Source of the DNA: Membranipora membranacea
Lineage: Eukaryota; Bryozoa; Gymnolaemata; Cheilostomatida; Membraniporidae
DNA: 64,000 nt
Assembly: GCA_914767715.1 (NCBI GenBank)
Contig: OU612075.1
Coordinates: 7,192,001 to 7,256,000 of the forward strand
Reading direction: 5' to 3'
Shown: one piece after another, positions 39,613 to 52,460 of the stretch
Layout: every line of letters starts with the position of its first letter
Position numbering within the stretch: position 1 is the first letter of the stretch
Translations under genes and position numbers: made by a program
The notes under the pieces: model-generated
What the model was told of the DNA's origin: nothing
What the model saw: only the letters and a program-made list of their open reading frames with translations
Databases searched by the model: none

Positions 39613-39700
39613 ACTAAGCTGTCCTCAGGCTAAAATGAGCGGATCTCTGACTAACTGGGCTGATCTCAGGCCAAACTGGGCTGATCTAAGACTTAACTCT
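39598..39700. repeat. ~21-bp repeat spanning the ATP1B-A stop codon
   Basis: GCTGATCTCAGACTAAACT at the end of the CDS (encoding ...LISD stop) is followed by about four imperfect tandem units in the 3' UTR, such as GCTGATCTCAGGCCAAACTGG. The repeat appears to have grown out of the terminal codons. Confidence 0.8.
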
Positions 39701-40576
39701 CACAGTTGATTGTGATGCGGTGTACATACAATCAAAATACTCTATCGAAGTGCAGACGCTGATAAATTTTGAGGATAGTTTAAACTCTAGAACATCTTAT
39801 ACCATGTTGTAATATCATAATGACTCCTGTCGGACATGGGTCTATCTGGAGGCGTGTGCGTTTGTCTGTCCTGTTGGACAACGGTCTAGCTGTCTGTCGC
39901 ACGCCTGTCTGATGGAGCCGAAAATTCGACTAGCTGAAGCTATAGCTCCTTATATGGTATGCAGCTGATGGATTGTTCTGGAATGGAACCTGAGCTTGAC
40001 CTTGATTAATTGTTGAATAATCATGTAAATACTTTACTGTCTGGGGTTTCTCTTTATAATTTTTTATAATATTTTTCTAGTAAATGTGATTTGTTCTATG
40101 CTGAAGGTGCCTCTATAAATTAGCAAGCACCTGCCAAAGGTTACTGACTGTAGTCGTAAAACTATAGCTGTCAAAGTTTTCTAAGACGGTGACAGCCTGA
40201 CTATCTTGTTTTTTAAAAGTAAATCATGACATGACAGGGATTAGCTTCGAATAGGTGATCGATATGGTGACACGAGGTGAATTTCCGTCATTTTGCTCAG
40301 ATATTGCAGTCATTATATTATGATAGTCTGTTAATTTTTTATCCCTGCCCTGGATATCTCTGGCTATTATTAGAGCCATATCCGTTTTTTCCAATCACTT
40401 TATCATTACTTTTCGCATTTTTAAGAAGTTCATCACTGTGTATAAGTGCCATTTTATTCTAGCAATACATCACCTCCATCACTTGATTGCCATGGGCTTG
40501 GTTGAATTAAATTGCAAATAGGAATAATTGATGTCCATGTACCACTCTATTTTTGGCCCTGCCTACTCCTAACTCT

Positions 40577-40827
40577 CAAGGACCGTAGTTTAGGAAAAAT
40601 GGTAGGGGAGGCGGAAATCCTTGAGGGTGTCAAGAAACACCAAGTTGGGTATTATAAGCTCCTCCTGAGTCCCCAGCCTCAAGCATTTTGATAATTTAAA
40701 TAGCAAACTGAAGTCCCAAATGAGCTGATTCTGACACAGAATTTTCAATTATAGCATTTTAAGGCAACTCTATTCAGTATTCTAGGGGAGGCAGAACGCC
40801 CCTGCCTTCCCTAGAGCTACGGGCCTG
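40577..40827 (+). mobile_element. CAGGG-ended MITE, copy E
   Basis: The left end is CAAGGACCGTAGTTTAGG and the right end CTAGAGCTACGGGCCTG. Internal GGTAGGGGAGGC and CAAATGAGCTGATTCTGACA match copies C and D. It lies between the two ATP1B genes. Confidence 0.77.
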
Positions 40828-42015
40828 CTCTCTCCACATTATTCGAGTATCTGTGCAGATGAGAGGAGGAGGAAATGTTTTGGGTTTCGGGTTTTGAATA
40901 ATAAACAGTAAGCTACATGCACATCTGTATCTTCACTGGGATTGGTCTAAATTGAGTTTATGTTTGGAGCCACTGGAGAGCAGTCTAGACATTGTTCTCT
41001 TCTCAGCTGAAGAGGGCATCATCTTGAGCTTGAAAACTAAAGCAGGTAAGTGTTATACAGCTCTTATTACTTTCACTGTCATTTTTTGTCGTCAGCAGTA
41101 CTTGTTTTCGCTTATGTTTATTTGAGAGAAAGAATATTTCTGTCAGGTTTTAAATTGTGCTCATCGAATACTTCGCTCAATTTTGTAACACTTACCAATC
41201 AAAACTTGCATGTATGAATAGCAAACATTGTAGTTTGCTAATAATTTGAGCTGACAAATTTAACGTTCCTTCAACCAGCTCACTAAATTTAATATTGTGA
41301 GCGTTTTTAATCCTGCAGAGAAATGAACATCTTGTATGGAATAGCGATAATACATGCTGTCAGCGGATCATTGTTTGCAATACATAGTTGATTATGTCGT
41401 TTTTATTGTTCTGTTGTCTTTTTATACCTTAAAACCTCACAATAAATTTACCAGACTTATAAATGAATTGCTGTGTTTCAAAAGGGATCTTTTCACATCA
41501 TGGTACCACACAAATATTAGCCACCACATGATTAAAACAACTGATAAAATATTTCAGAGACAAAACCTCTGTGATCAATCTATACACGTACTTTAGTCAC
41601 TATCTTAGGCCAACAAAAAGGAAAACATGATTCAGATATACGCCATGACTACATGTATCATTTATAAGTCTGGTGACTTATAATTACGAGAGGTTTTACA
41701 GTATCACCCCCCATGCACGCCCAAGTAGTCAATATGGAATGTGATTTGCTGCCTTTAAACATTGGAAGGTGGCAGACATATTAAATGCTAATTCGGGTTT
41801 GTGATGTGTTATGTGGTCAGTCTGAAGTGATGTCCTCTTACCAAAATTATTCATGCACTGATAAATCCTAAAATCTGATGTGTTTGTTATTTTCAATTGA
41901 AATATAATTGAATAAATATTTTTAAAGGGTGTATATTCTAATCTAAAACTGCCTGTGTTCTAAAAAGGGCGTATGTGTTCATCTTGTGGTTCTTTCTTGC
42001 AGCTGCGGTAACAAC
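40828..42015. other. ATP1B-B upstream region with probable 5'-UTR exon
   Basis: A possible non-coding first exon ends at 41045 (AAAGCAG|GTAAGTG). An acceptor at 42001-42002 (cttgcag) precedes CTGCGGTAACAAC and the ATG at 42016. No other coding exon is seen in this interval. Confidence 0.45.
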
Positions 42016-45000
42016 ATGAGTATCTCCGGCGAATCAACTAACACCTCCACCGTGTAAGTCATAAAATTAAAATAAACCACTTAAAGTTTCATAGCTGTGA
42101 ACCCATTTTTTCTGACACCCTACAACAGCCTCTGCTAAGTGAAGTTGTAAAACTTGATACCTTCAAACACAGCACTTTAGCGTGATGAATTGTTATAGAA
42201 GATTGACTCAAATATTTGATGATGCCAAGGGGTTGAAACTGCTGCTCCCCTTGTATTTGGATAGTATTGTTTTAGTACTTCAGTACAAGATGTATTTTAA
42301 GTGACAGCCTATGTGAAGGTTGTTTGAACATTGCTGTGTTAAAGTTCTCACCTTGCATTAAAACCTGATAACCAACAAAAACTATTACAAAGGAATAACC
42401 ACAAACCACGAATCATAGAAATACTTTACTTATATATGCTATTGTTTATACCACGAACCTGTATAAAGCCATAATGTATTTTATAATAATTATATGTACA
42501 AGGATATGATTCAATATTGATATTTACAATATCATACCTTTACCTGTAGCCTGGGCAGAATGTCTGGGTTGGGTCGGGGAGCGGGGTGACCTAACCCATC
42601 CCCAGACAGACAGCCTAATTAATTGTGGGTGTTGGTATCGATATGACAGGTCCTCATTAACATTATGGAAATTAGAATCTGGTCAAATGACAAATATAAT
42701 TAGCTGTTGAATAAAACATGAACTGGACATTGTAATATTTCCTGGTATTGTTGAGAGGTGTTAAGATGCAAGACTGGCGCCTCAGCCAGGCCTCAGGCTC
42801 CTTAACTCTGGCGTTGTCGCCTCTGCTGAGGTTTTTGTTTCAAGTAAGCTACATATCAATGATAATACTATGATGTCGGTCACTTACCTTAAATTGTTTG
42901 GTTTGGTCAACTGCACCTGTTTGTCTAATACAAACAATGAAGTTTATGAATTCGCTTCACTTGCTTACTGACTGGTCATCGATTCGTCATCGTTGAGATG
43001 ACACAGGTTGTAGACTTTACTCCAATTTGGCTGTAGTCTAAGTGATCAGACAACTGCAATGCGAGTTAGTGCCATTACATAATAAAACACTCATTTGATA
43101 ATGTAATGCCACTAACTTGCATTGTAGCTGTCTGAGCACTCAGACTAATTTACCTGTTACCACAACCTCTGGTCGGACTTGGCACATTACAGCCGACAAT
43201 ACTTTCTTCATTCACAACCAATAGATGTAGATAACTAACTAAAACTCCCTTAATCTCTATTTGCATGCCGTTAATTTATCAGGCTTAGTGTAGCAGGTTA
43301 ATGTAAATTGATCTCCCACTGCAAACCCTGGTCAGACCATTCCATCTTCATCTGCAACAATTATGTCCCTTCATCTTGTCTGCATGTGATAGATTTATCA
43401 GGCTTAGCATAGCGGGTTGAAGTAAATTGATCTCCCCCCCAAACCACAAACCCTGGTCAATTTCTGGTCAGACTTTAAAAATTACAGCCAAACGTTTCAT
43501 CTTCTTCAATAACTAATATTTCAGAGACCTATTAAACACCCTTAATATTTGTTTGCACGGGGTGATGGATTTATCACACTTTGTGACCACAGCATGACAT
43601 AGTCCCTTATCGATCCCTTGTCAGACCTGGAAAGTCACAGCTGACCATTTCTCTTCAGCCTTCAATAAACAATAATCAACAACAGCTGACCATCACTTCT
43701 TCAATAACTATTGATCAATAACCAATATTTCAGATAACTATTACTATTGTTTAAATTTGTTTGCACGCTATGGATTCCTCAGGTTGACATTAGCCCTTAA
43801 CGATTCTTGGTAAGACCTTGAAAATTACAGCTGACCATTCCTTCTTTGTCAACAACAAATATTGCTGATAACCATTAAACTCCGCTAATCCTCAAATGCA
43901 TGCTATTGATCGATACATCATTTTCGAGACCACAGGTTGACAAAATCCCTAACCGATCCCTGGTCAGACCTTGAAAAGAACAGCTGACCATGACTTCTTC
44001 AATAAACAATAATCAACAACTGTACAGATATTTCAGATAACTATTATACTCTCTTAATCCCTTAATGTTTGCATGTGATGGATTTATCAGTCTTAGTGTC
44101 CCAGGTTAGATTTATTCCTCAATCGATCCCTTGTCAGACCTGGAAAAGCACAGCTGACCATTTCGTCCATTCCATAAATATTATACATCCTTATCTTCAC
44201 TTGCATTCGAGTGATACATCATTCGTTGACCACAGGTTGACATAGGAAATGTTTTCACACAACACCATCCCTGGTCATTCTCTGATCAGACCTTGAAACA
44301 GCCGAAACGTTCCTTCTTTGTCAACAACAAATATTTCAGATAACCATTAAACTCCGCTAATCCTCAATTGCATGCGATTGATTCACCATGCTTTATGGCC
44401 AAATGTCGACATGGAAATTTTCCCACGACACAATACCTGGTCAATGTTGTAATATGACAGCTGACCACCTTTTTCCACCATCAACCAACAGATGCAGATT
44501 TTGACGATATTTGAATTGATTTGAATTGATTTGAATTGGGGACTTGAAAATCATAATTTTCCTCTATAAAAACTCGAAGTCACTAGACCATGGTAGCTTT
44601 ACTCACCCTTAGATTAGGAGCTAAATCAATCCAGCTGCAGGCAAAGTTTTGTAGTATTCCATTACCAAATATGGAACGTTTGATAAGAATTTGGTTAAAT
44701 ATGCTATAATTTTATCTTATATCTATATAGAAATTGTCTGACTGTCTGAGTCTTAAGCTTTTGCATAACGATATCGCATTCCATTTTATAGGAGGAGACG
44801 ATTTAACGCACATCATAGGGGAGATGACTTCTACTCTGTCGGTGGGACGATTACCTCCTTTTTTACCGAGGCATATGACTCCAAGAAGAAAGAGCTGTGG
44901 GGGCGAACAAAAAACAGCTGGGGTAAGAGATCCGAGGCAATTCAGGTGTTGGATTTTCCTCTGAAGGTAACACAGGTGTCATTTTAATTTAATTTGTTAT

Positions 45001-48000
45001 ATTGTGGTGTAAGATAATAATTTGACAATCATTTTAAGTGAGCAGCATGCCCTAGAAATTTCATTACAGGGAGAAATTTTAAACAGTGGAGTTCTTTAGT
45101 ATTATAACACATAATATTATCAAAGCACCAAGCAGTACGAAAACTTATTCTGGACAACTTTGTGGTTCTGTCATTTGAAAGAAGGAGAATATAATTTGTT
45201 ATTTTATTTACAAAACAGGTGCCCTTCGCCGGCGCGGCGACAGACAATTATTGATCAATTTCTCGAGTCATCATGTCATCGATTTGATTTTTGCCAACAT
45301 TCTGATACTTTAAATATATATAATGCAATATAAACTTATTTTGTTTATTTGACATTATTATGAATTCATTCGTCTACAACCGTCTGAATTCCCTATTTCG
45401 AGATGTGTGAAAGTGTCACCCAGACCGCATTGACGGTGGTCAGTTATGTTCGATCTCAGACATAGGAATTAATTTGTTTTCAAGATGTCAGTATCTATCG
45501 CCCCTAATGATTTGTTACTTAATCAACATAGACCATATGATTGCGGCTACTACGGATTCTGTTAATACTTAATTCTAACCGCATTCGATACTACATTATA
45601 TACTTGCATCAGAGGCTATGGATATCTATAGTCTCCGCTTGCATATTGAAGCAATCCTATTCGTGTTAAAACTCAACTGCAGTTTATAAACATGTGCCTG
45701 GCCATTCAGTTTTGTAACCATCAGCAAGGTCATAAAGTGAGTGGAATCCAATATGGCTGAAGATCGAGAAAAGCAGGGATTCATGTTTTCTCCCTTTTCT
45801 TCGCAAATCATCTCCTCCTTATTAGAGGTGAAACACATGAGAAGTTAACTCCTGATAGATTGAAATTGTGCATATCATGGTGACTCATGAGCATGTCATG
45901 TGATACATACCCGAATTTGAAAGACATTGATGACCACCATATTGGACTTTGGCACTAAGCAATGTATTGTCCTGTCATGCCAAAGGCCTGTGACTGGCCA
46001 GACATCCCATATTGATGTGTGTTAGGGTGGACAATGGACACACAGGGCAGAGGGAGGGAACATAGCAATACATTTTAGGTTCTGTGTTTGAGTCGGGAGG
46101 GGGAGTATATCCCAGCCTTCCTGGTTTATACGTCATGGCCAATGTCTCTAAGTTGAATTATATTGAACACTTGTACACAAAACATTGGTTTCTGGCTCCT
46201 CATGTAAATAGACATTGCCAATTCGCCTGCATTTGAAGCTACCTCTTGCAGCATGGGGAGGGTGGGGGTAGAGGCACTTAATTCTGTAAAACAATTAAAA
46301 ATATTTTTCCTCTTTTGACACACTAACGGCATGAATAGATTTCACAGGTCATACTTGTGGGGTAGGCCGCCACTCTAGTCAGAGACCATCTAGCTGACCC
46401 ATGCTGCTATTTACTTTCTTTGGAACATTTATAAGTATTAATTTTCAATGTTTCTTTATGGCAGGAGAATAAGAAAATCACTTGGCATTGCGTTTCGAAC
46501 CTGAAAAATGAGTATTGCTCTGTTTTTAGGACGATGTCTGCTGTTCTACCTGTGTTTCTATCTCTCCTTGTTTGCGTTCTGTAATATGGTGTGGTGGACC
46601 TGGTGGAGAATTATCAGGAACCCAGACGATCCAATTTACTGGGCCGACGATGGATTGGCTTGGACACCAGGTAATACATAGTTTGTAAAGATAATAAAAA
46701 TACGACGGTGGTTACATCCATCTAGCCTGGAAGCAACTAGCCATCGCTCCATCTCACCATCCCAAATGAGGAAAATGAGATGGCGCAATCGTCAGTAAAT
46801 GTTATTGTAAATGTTATTGTTTATGTTAATGTTATTGTTACCTGATTTACAGGTATGCAACACTTGCCTATAACCGATGTACAAAGGCGTTCTACACTCA
46901 TAACTTATACCAGATCTAACGAGACACAGGTTGGCCTGATCAGAGAAAATATGTACGAATTTCTCTCCCGTAAGTTATACTATTATTATTGGATGCTTTT
47001 AATATTGTGTCAAGAATTTTATTAGCAAAGAAATTAACTATGATGGTAATGATATATATGCTGTGCTGTGCAGAAGGACAGAAATCAAAATAGGAATTTA
47101 TCTGACTAATTCATAAACACATAACTAACTTATAATACCCAAACAAGTATTAATTTGTTTGTGGATAAATTTTATATGTATTTATAAATAGTATTAAATA
47201 CCAATCAATCCTACAAACCCAATATGTTATCATTTTTTTCCTTTTGTTCGTTGCCGTTTTTGCACAATTTCTTTGGCACGTTATGAAACATATCCATCCA
47301 GAATGACATTGTCTGCCAAATACAAAGTCTATATATAGATATGATAGCCTATATATTTTCAATATTATCAGAAATAAATATTTTCCGTATCTTTTAGTGA
47401 AATTGAACAGTAAAATGTTCTTTCATAGACATGTAATCATAAAATTACTCCAATGTGCAACCAAGTATTTTTTCTCTTCACAGAATATGAACCCCCTGAG
47501 TGGGCGTCTGAGAACGGTAACTTTATAGACTGCAGTCAGGGAAGGACTGACCCTGACACAGACAAAGTATGCGAGTTTAAGCTAGACTACATTCGACCTT
47601 GTGTGTATGAGGACGATTATGGCTGGTTTGAAGGTCAACCTTGTATAATTCTAAAGCTCAACAGAGTGAGTTTTTTTACAAAACAAAGTTTGTCAATTCA
47701 TTGGTGTTTGTCCCATTGGGTTGATGCTTTACAGGGACAGACATAACAACAGAATGGCCTCTAAAGGTGTTCGAAAATCCCAACATATTATGTTACCGCA
47801 ATACTTTGGAAATTTATATTGAGAATACTGGACTGTAAATCTGGTGAAGCCATATGAAATGTGAACATATCATTAATTCTCACCAATTTAAACGCAAGGG
47901 ATTGGCTTCTGGTCCTCATGAAATTGTTGATATAATGTAATACTTTATTTTAAAATTTTTGTTTGTTTTACAGATAAATGACTGGATGCCCGAGGACTGG

Positions 48001-49533
48001 GACAGCATTGAGGAAGTACCGGATGAGATTAAAGATATCTGGCAGCCCGGAGTTATCCCAGTCAAGTGTTTTGGAACTGTAAGTAATACAGAACAGTCCA
48101 AGGTCTGTTCAGATAGCAGTCCGAGATGTCTGCTGTGTTAGGTGTAGGGAGTTAGGAATCTACTTAAAACCGATTAAAATCATTAAGGCTTGCCCACCTT
48201 GAAATTATATATAATTTAAAGGGTTGGCAATTAGAGTTATATTTGGAATATGTAACCTGATCAGTACAAAATCCAAGCAGTAGAGATCTGGAGCTGTGCA
48301 AATAAGATTTACAAGATATGATTCTAGCATAACAAGATTGTGTACGAACTAAATGTAATCACTAGGAGGTGATGCTGTGGTGAGAGCGCGGGTCATCACC
48401 ATACAAGTGTTGAAGGTTGTGGGTTCGAATTCCACTGCAGTCCACTGACTACTGGTACTTGTTGGACCCCTAGTAGTTCTCCAACCTGCCTAGAAACTGA
48501 GAGCAATTTGACGCAGATATTCCGGCCTTGTCCTTAAGGCACACACAATTTCGCCACCCATTCTGCAGAATGTGGTGATTAACTAACCCTCGTTATTTTA
48601 ACCAACATTTTTTAAAAACCAATACACATATTATAAATGTGGTACTTCTCACGATTATTTTACAGGACCCTGTATCTAGGGAGTCACTAGGGGAAGTACT
48701 CTATTACCCACAAGCAGGCTGGAGTTATGATTACTTCCCGTTTGGGGGACAGCAAGGATATAAATCACCTTTAGTAGCCGTACAATTCATGAGCCTACCT
48801 CACAGTAAGTGACATCTGCTCCTAAGTAAAACACACTTTGTTTATAACCCATAAATTCCATGTGAAAAACCCAGTGTGGGCTCTAAAACCCACGCTTGTT
48901 TATAGTCTAAGCAGAGACCATGGATTTATGTATATGGAGTATCTATAGTCTCTGGTCAAAGTGCTCAGAAGGTTGCAATGGGAGTTAGAGTAATCACATT
49001 ACAATGATAATGTGATGCTACTAAATTGCATTGCAACCGTCGGAACACTTAGACTAGCTTATTTATGATCCCGATACTGTGTGAGGGATCAAGTGCAACA
49101 GGCTTGAAGACTGTTTTACTGATTTAGCACAAGAGATTTTGTGTCAAATGCCCTTTATTTACTACTGACCACTGTGTAGTAATTGCCAGAAATCCAACAC
49201 TGCACCTCAATATACTTGCTTTACCCATTCAGGTCCGAAATACATTCAGGCATTCACTATGGTATTAACCTAGGATTGAATGTGCCACTTATGGGCATGG
49301 TGCTTGCATTATTTATATCATCAGTGTTATCAAGAGTGACAACTGCTTGGTTGCTGAGGTGTTGCTGTATGAGGTGACTTAAACTTCCTTCGTTGTTGAA
49401 TGTATATCTATTAGTCTGATATATATTTTTAGGATCGCTAGTATTTATCACCTGCAAAGCCTACTCAAAAAATATGATCCATGACGAGTCGAAATGGCTT
49501 GGGATGACACGGTTTGAAATACAATCAGATTGA
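42016..49533 (+). CDS. ATP1B: Na+/K+-ATPase beta subunit B, eight coding exons
   Basis: Exons join(42016..42053, 44792..44922, 46530..46670, 46853..46969, 47484..47665, 47974..48078, 48666..48804, 49433..49533) give 317 residues; all introns are GT-AG. The frame of exon 2 is fixed by the phase-2 donor of exon 1 and by KKKELWGRTKNSW. Domain order: cytoplasmic N-terminus (about 1-56), one membrane helix (about 58-80) followed by a Trp-rich juxtamembrane stretch (MVWWTWW), then the extracellular domain with DTDKVCEFKL, GQPCIILKLNR, VIPVKCFGT, YFPFGGQQGYKSPLVAVQF and ITCKAY. Six cysteines fit three disulfides, and NET in exon 4 is a sequon. It would pair with a P-type ATPase alpha subunit at the plasma membrane. 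It is a same-strand tandem paralog of ATP1B-A, 2.4 kb downstream. Which alpha partner or tissue each serves cannot be read from the sequence. Confidence 0.93.
43034..43147. mobile_element. ~114-bp hairpin MITE, copy 1
   Basis: AGTCTAAGTGATCAGACAAC and CTGCAATGCGAGTTAGTGCC on the left are inverted on the right (GCCACTAACTTGCATTG, TGTCTGAGCACTCAGACT). A second copy is at 48954-49056. No coding capacity. Confidence 0.75.
43150..44500. repeat. diverged ~150-190-bp tandem array in ATP1B-B intron 1
   Basis: Eight or so units are marked by CTGGTCAGACC-like strings near 43170, 43329, 43464, 43619, 43811, 43960, 44132 and 44288. Each is followed by CAGCTGACCATTTCTTC-like and ATTTCAGATAACTATTAAAC-like blocks, then GCATGCGATGGATTTATCAG. 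Spacing is irregular and divergence high, so this is an old array. Confidence 0.75.
45611..45636. mobile_element. mini-palindrome (type I), 26 bp
   Basis: It reads from AGAGGCTATGGAT to ATCTATAGTCTCC, flanked by ACTTGCATC (45602-45610) and GCTTGCATA (45637-45645), which share CTTGCAT. It lies in ATP1B-B intron 2. Confidence 0.6.
48366..48600 (+). repeat. tRNA-derived SINE (family S1), best copy
   Basis: The head GGTGATGCTGTGGTGAGAGC is followed by GTGGGTTCGAATTCCACTGC, which contains a good pol III B box (GGTTCGAATTC). The body starts with CCACTGACTACTGG. Related copies at 18010 and 29510. It lies in ATP1B-B intron 6. No clear target duplication. Confidence 0.75.
48913..48953. mobile_element. 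mini-palindrome (type I), 41 bp
   Basis: It starts AGAGACCATGGAT and ends ATCTATAGTCTCT with a short spacer. The flanks GTCTAAGC and GGTCAAAG are only loosely repeated. It lies in ATP1B-B intron 7. Confidence 0.5.
48954..49056. mobile_element. ~103-bp hairpin MITE, copy 2
   Basis: GTGCTCAGAAGGTTGCAATG at the left is inverted at the right (GCATTGCAACCGTCGGAACAC). Internal GAGTTAGAGTAATCACATTA parallels copy 1 at 43034. The left edge is slightly decayed and abuts the mini-palindrome at 48913-48953. Confidence 0.7.
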
Positions 49534-49684
49534 GGAAGTATATCTTCAACCAAGGAGTACTACTCCCTTCAACAATCAGCCAGCAATGGAGAGGCGAGGC
49601 GAGGATTGTAGAGCTGGCCCAGAAAGCTGTGGAGATCAGGGAAATTTGCACCGCGCCATAGACAATTCACCAAGGGTTCTCAAA

Positions 49685-49690
49685 AATAAA
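49685..49690 (+). terminator. candidate poly(A) signal of ATP1B-B
   Basis: AATAAA lies 152 bases after the stop codon. A second AATAAA occurs near 50218. Confidence 0.45.
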
Positions 49691-51340
49691 TATGCTATCA
49701 TCATGTGATATTACATTACGCAAAGGTTTTTTATTTGGTACTCAGGAAATAATAATGACGGATCAGTGTATATGATGCCATAAGCCAAGAAAAAAATGTC
49801 ATTTCCATCAATCATTTAGTTATTATAATTCTATTTATATCAGGGTGGGTGTAGTCTGAGCCCCCCAGACTTTTGCCCCCTCCCCCCCCCCCCCTGTGTA
49901 CTCAAAGAATCAATTTGCACTGCTAATGTTCAATAAGGCTGAAAATCCATGCTAGTGTTATGTGACTTTGAAATGCGAAGTGTCAAGAGGTACAAAGACA
50001 TATTGGATCAGGTCAATTTATCAAAATATAAAGAAAAAAGATTAGTTTTGCTTTTAATCCAGCAGGATTTCCACTACACAGTGGTCAACTATTTTCCAAT
50101 TCAATCATATAAATCAATTTCCCCATGTCACTGTGACACTGATTTAAGTCTGCACAACAAATCTACAACTGCTTAATAACAGTGTTTTTGGATATTTGAA
50201 TGTGTCATGTGAAAGCAAATAAATATCACCCTTACCGCAGTGACGGTGGTCAGTGGTGTTAAAACCAAATGTAGGTGTCAATTATTGGTGTCACATTATG
50301 AGAAAATTCTGTTGACCAAGTATTTACACCTTTTATTGGGCAGACCATATCATCCTGGACAGATCATTTCAAAATGTGCCAAAGTAACTGAGTTTAAGAG
50401 AAAAAAAGAGAAAAAATGATGACCGTTGCGATCTGGTAATCTTAATATTTTTGGCAAACACATCATCACAGAGCAAGGATATATCCTTACTCTTTGATAG
50501 TATACAGCTTACATCATGACTGCAAAAAGGGACTACACAAAAGAGAGATTTTGAATCTGTTATTCAGGACTTGTCTTTCCAGGTCTAAAGAGGAGGCTAC
50601 TCATAGCATTCATGGTTTCTTTATTGTCTGAGTTGAATTTCATATAAAAATTTACAAGGAATAGCCTTTTTAAACTACCATGGTTGTTTTCAACAACAAT
50701 TTGACATTTGTGACATGAATAAGGATAGATAACGATATTTGTATGGATGATTCCATGATATACCTGATTATGAGAGCAAAGGTAAATATATAATATATAA
50801 CTGCGTTATGGAAACATGTCTTTGTAACCAGTGATGTTAATGTTACCTATTAAATTGAAAAGCTCCCTAATTGTCGTGCAGTGGAGCCTAGATGAGGCAA
50901 TCGGCTCAGTCAATAGTCCACTATTTATATATTTATGTTTTCAGTAAATGATTAAGTCCTGTGAATACTTTGCTCATTCTGATTAACAGGCCTCCCCTTG
51001 AGTCTGTTTTTACCTAAACATTTGCATTAAATAAAGCTGTGTGTGAAATTAATTCAACGGTTCAACGCCATTACTCCAAACACAGGATGAACTGGTAATA
51101 TATAAAAGATACATCATTCCCTGATTTGAGATATAATCATATACATGTTGTTGCCTGCTCTTGTAAATATTGCCATATTACTCTCTTATTTTTGAAGGTA
51201 CTAAAAGGATCTTCCTACTCTCAGACACATTTTTGGAACTTTGAGGAGCAAATTATTGTACTTTGAGTAAGCTTTGAGTAAGCTGTGACACATAATAAGT
51301 ATTTTACAAGAATCACCGTCTTCTTACCTCTCAGTAAAGC
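49691..51340. other. intergenic region after ATP1B-B
   Basis: No gene recognised. A C-rich tract occurs near 49877-49894. Sequence near 50228-50280 (CCGCAGTGACGGTGGTCAGT) resembles 45424-45450, a short dispersed repeat. Confidence 0.5.
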
Positions 51341-51369
51341 AATGAACTAAACCTTAGGTTTAGTTCATT
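51341..51369. mobile_element. mini-palindrome (type II), 29 bp
   Basis: An almost perfect palindrome from AATGAACTAAACCT to AGGTTTAGTTCATT. It is flanked by CAGTAAAGC (51332-51340) and GAGTAAAGC (51370-51378), eight of nine identical. Confidence 0.7.
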
Positions 51370-51547
51370 GAGTAAAGCATCACTTGAAAAAAGTTCAAGA
51401 GAGAGGCCACAAAGTAGGGGTTTTTTGGGGTTTGGCATTTTAATACAATAGAATTGTCTCCCCAAATATGAATAGTGGACAACTCTTGACTCAAGAATAT
51501 GGCTCATGGGTTAAATTTGACTTGCGAACAGGAAACATAGTCCGTTG

Positions 51548-51580
51548 AATGAACTCCCTCTCCGAGAGAGGGAGTTCATT
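51548..51580. mobile_element. mini-palindrome (type II), 33 bp
   Basis: AATGAACTCCCTCTC is inverted as GAGAGGGAGTTCATT. Flanks are AGTCCGTTG and GGTCTGTTC, six of nine identical. Confidence 0.55.
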
Positions 51581-51589
51581 GGTCTGTTC

Positions 51590-51605
51590 AATGAACTAGT
51601 TCATT
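51590..51605. mobile_element. mini-palindrome (type II), 16 bp, minimal form
   Basis: AATGAACTAGTTCATT is a perfect 16-bp palindrome made only of the two end sequences. GGTCTGTTC (51581-51589) and GGTCTGTTG (51606-51614) flank it, eight of nine identical. It sits 9 bases from the previous one. Confidence 0.65.
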
Positions 51606-51685
51606 GGTCTGTTGAGGGTGAACAACGGCACAAAGATTCTACCTGACATTTAATGGCAGGCCATTGACACAAAATTAATTGACAA

Positions 51686-51996
51686 TTGAGCTGTTTGCAC
51701 GGCCTACACTTCAAGGTAGTCGGCCAGATCTTTCATAGTTTAAACAATTCTGAGAACTTAGAAGTTGTGTTTTGTTTATTCTTGCACCACAAGGACGAAC
51801 CAGACAAAACAGTTTCTCTCTCCTCCCTGGGTCTGTGCTTCAAATTTGCTTTTATAGAAATATACCCACCTAAAACTGTAACGCTGTCACCGTCTAGATG
51901 TATTACTTTGGATTGCGGTAGGTGGGGGTTATTCAGTGAGGTAATCAAATATACATACAAACTTAGATTGAAATTGGCAGTCATGTAATCAATCAA
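51686..51996. other. open frames on both strands, function not recognised
   Basis: A plus-strand frame (51686-51988) and a minus-strand frame (51733-51996) overlap here. The minus-strand frame reads more like protein (for example LDGDSVTVLGGYISI), but there is no splice-site context, start context or motif I recognise. It may be an exon relic or chance. Confidence 0.2.
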
Positions 51997-52460
51997 TTTA
52001 GGAGAACAGATCCTTAGGTTTTACAAATGACCAAGCATGCTATGAAGCATTTGTGACCTTGCAATTATGCTGTGTAGCTTTCGGGCACTAAACCTACATT
52101 GTGTGACCAAAGTGTAACCAACAGTGTGACTTTAACTCCTTGGTGTGACTTTGTGCAAGGATTGTCTTCTGTTTAACAAGAGTAAAACTCATAGCAATTA
52201 TAAAACTTACCCCACCTCGCCATACTGAAGCTTGTCTTCTAGCACTATGTTGGCCCAGTCTCTCCTGAACAAGAGCAAATCCATTAGCGAAATTTGACGT
52301 TTTCATATATCGTTTTCAAACCAAATCTTGTGATGTCCATATGCTACAGTGAATAGGCTTGGACTTACTTAGGTCAGGATATTCTGGAGACATTACGGCA
52401 CCAACCATTTTCTGTTGAATATGATCTATGTTGAATATTATCTATGCGTTATACTTTTTA

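Noticed and set aside
44734-44964. ORF in a different frame over ATP1B-B exon 2
   Set aside because: The correct frame is set by the phase-2 donor of exon 1 and the KELWGRT motif; this frame is a shadow.
48373-48450. A functional tRNA gene
   Set aside because: The A/B boxes are present, but a tRNA cloverleaf cannot be closed and a SINE body follows.
51686-51996. Overlapping ORFs on both strands as a new gene
   Set aside because: No recognisable motif, no conserved partner exon and no splice sites in a fitting phase; listed only as unassigned.
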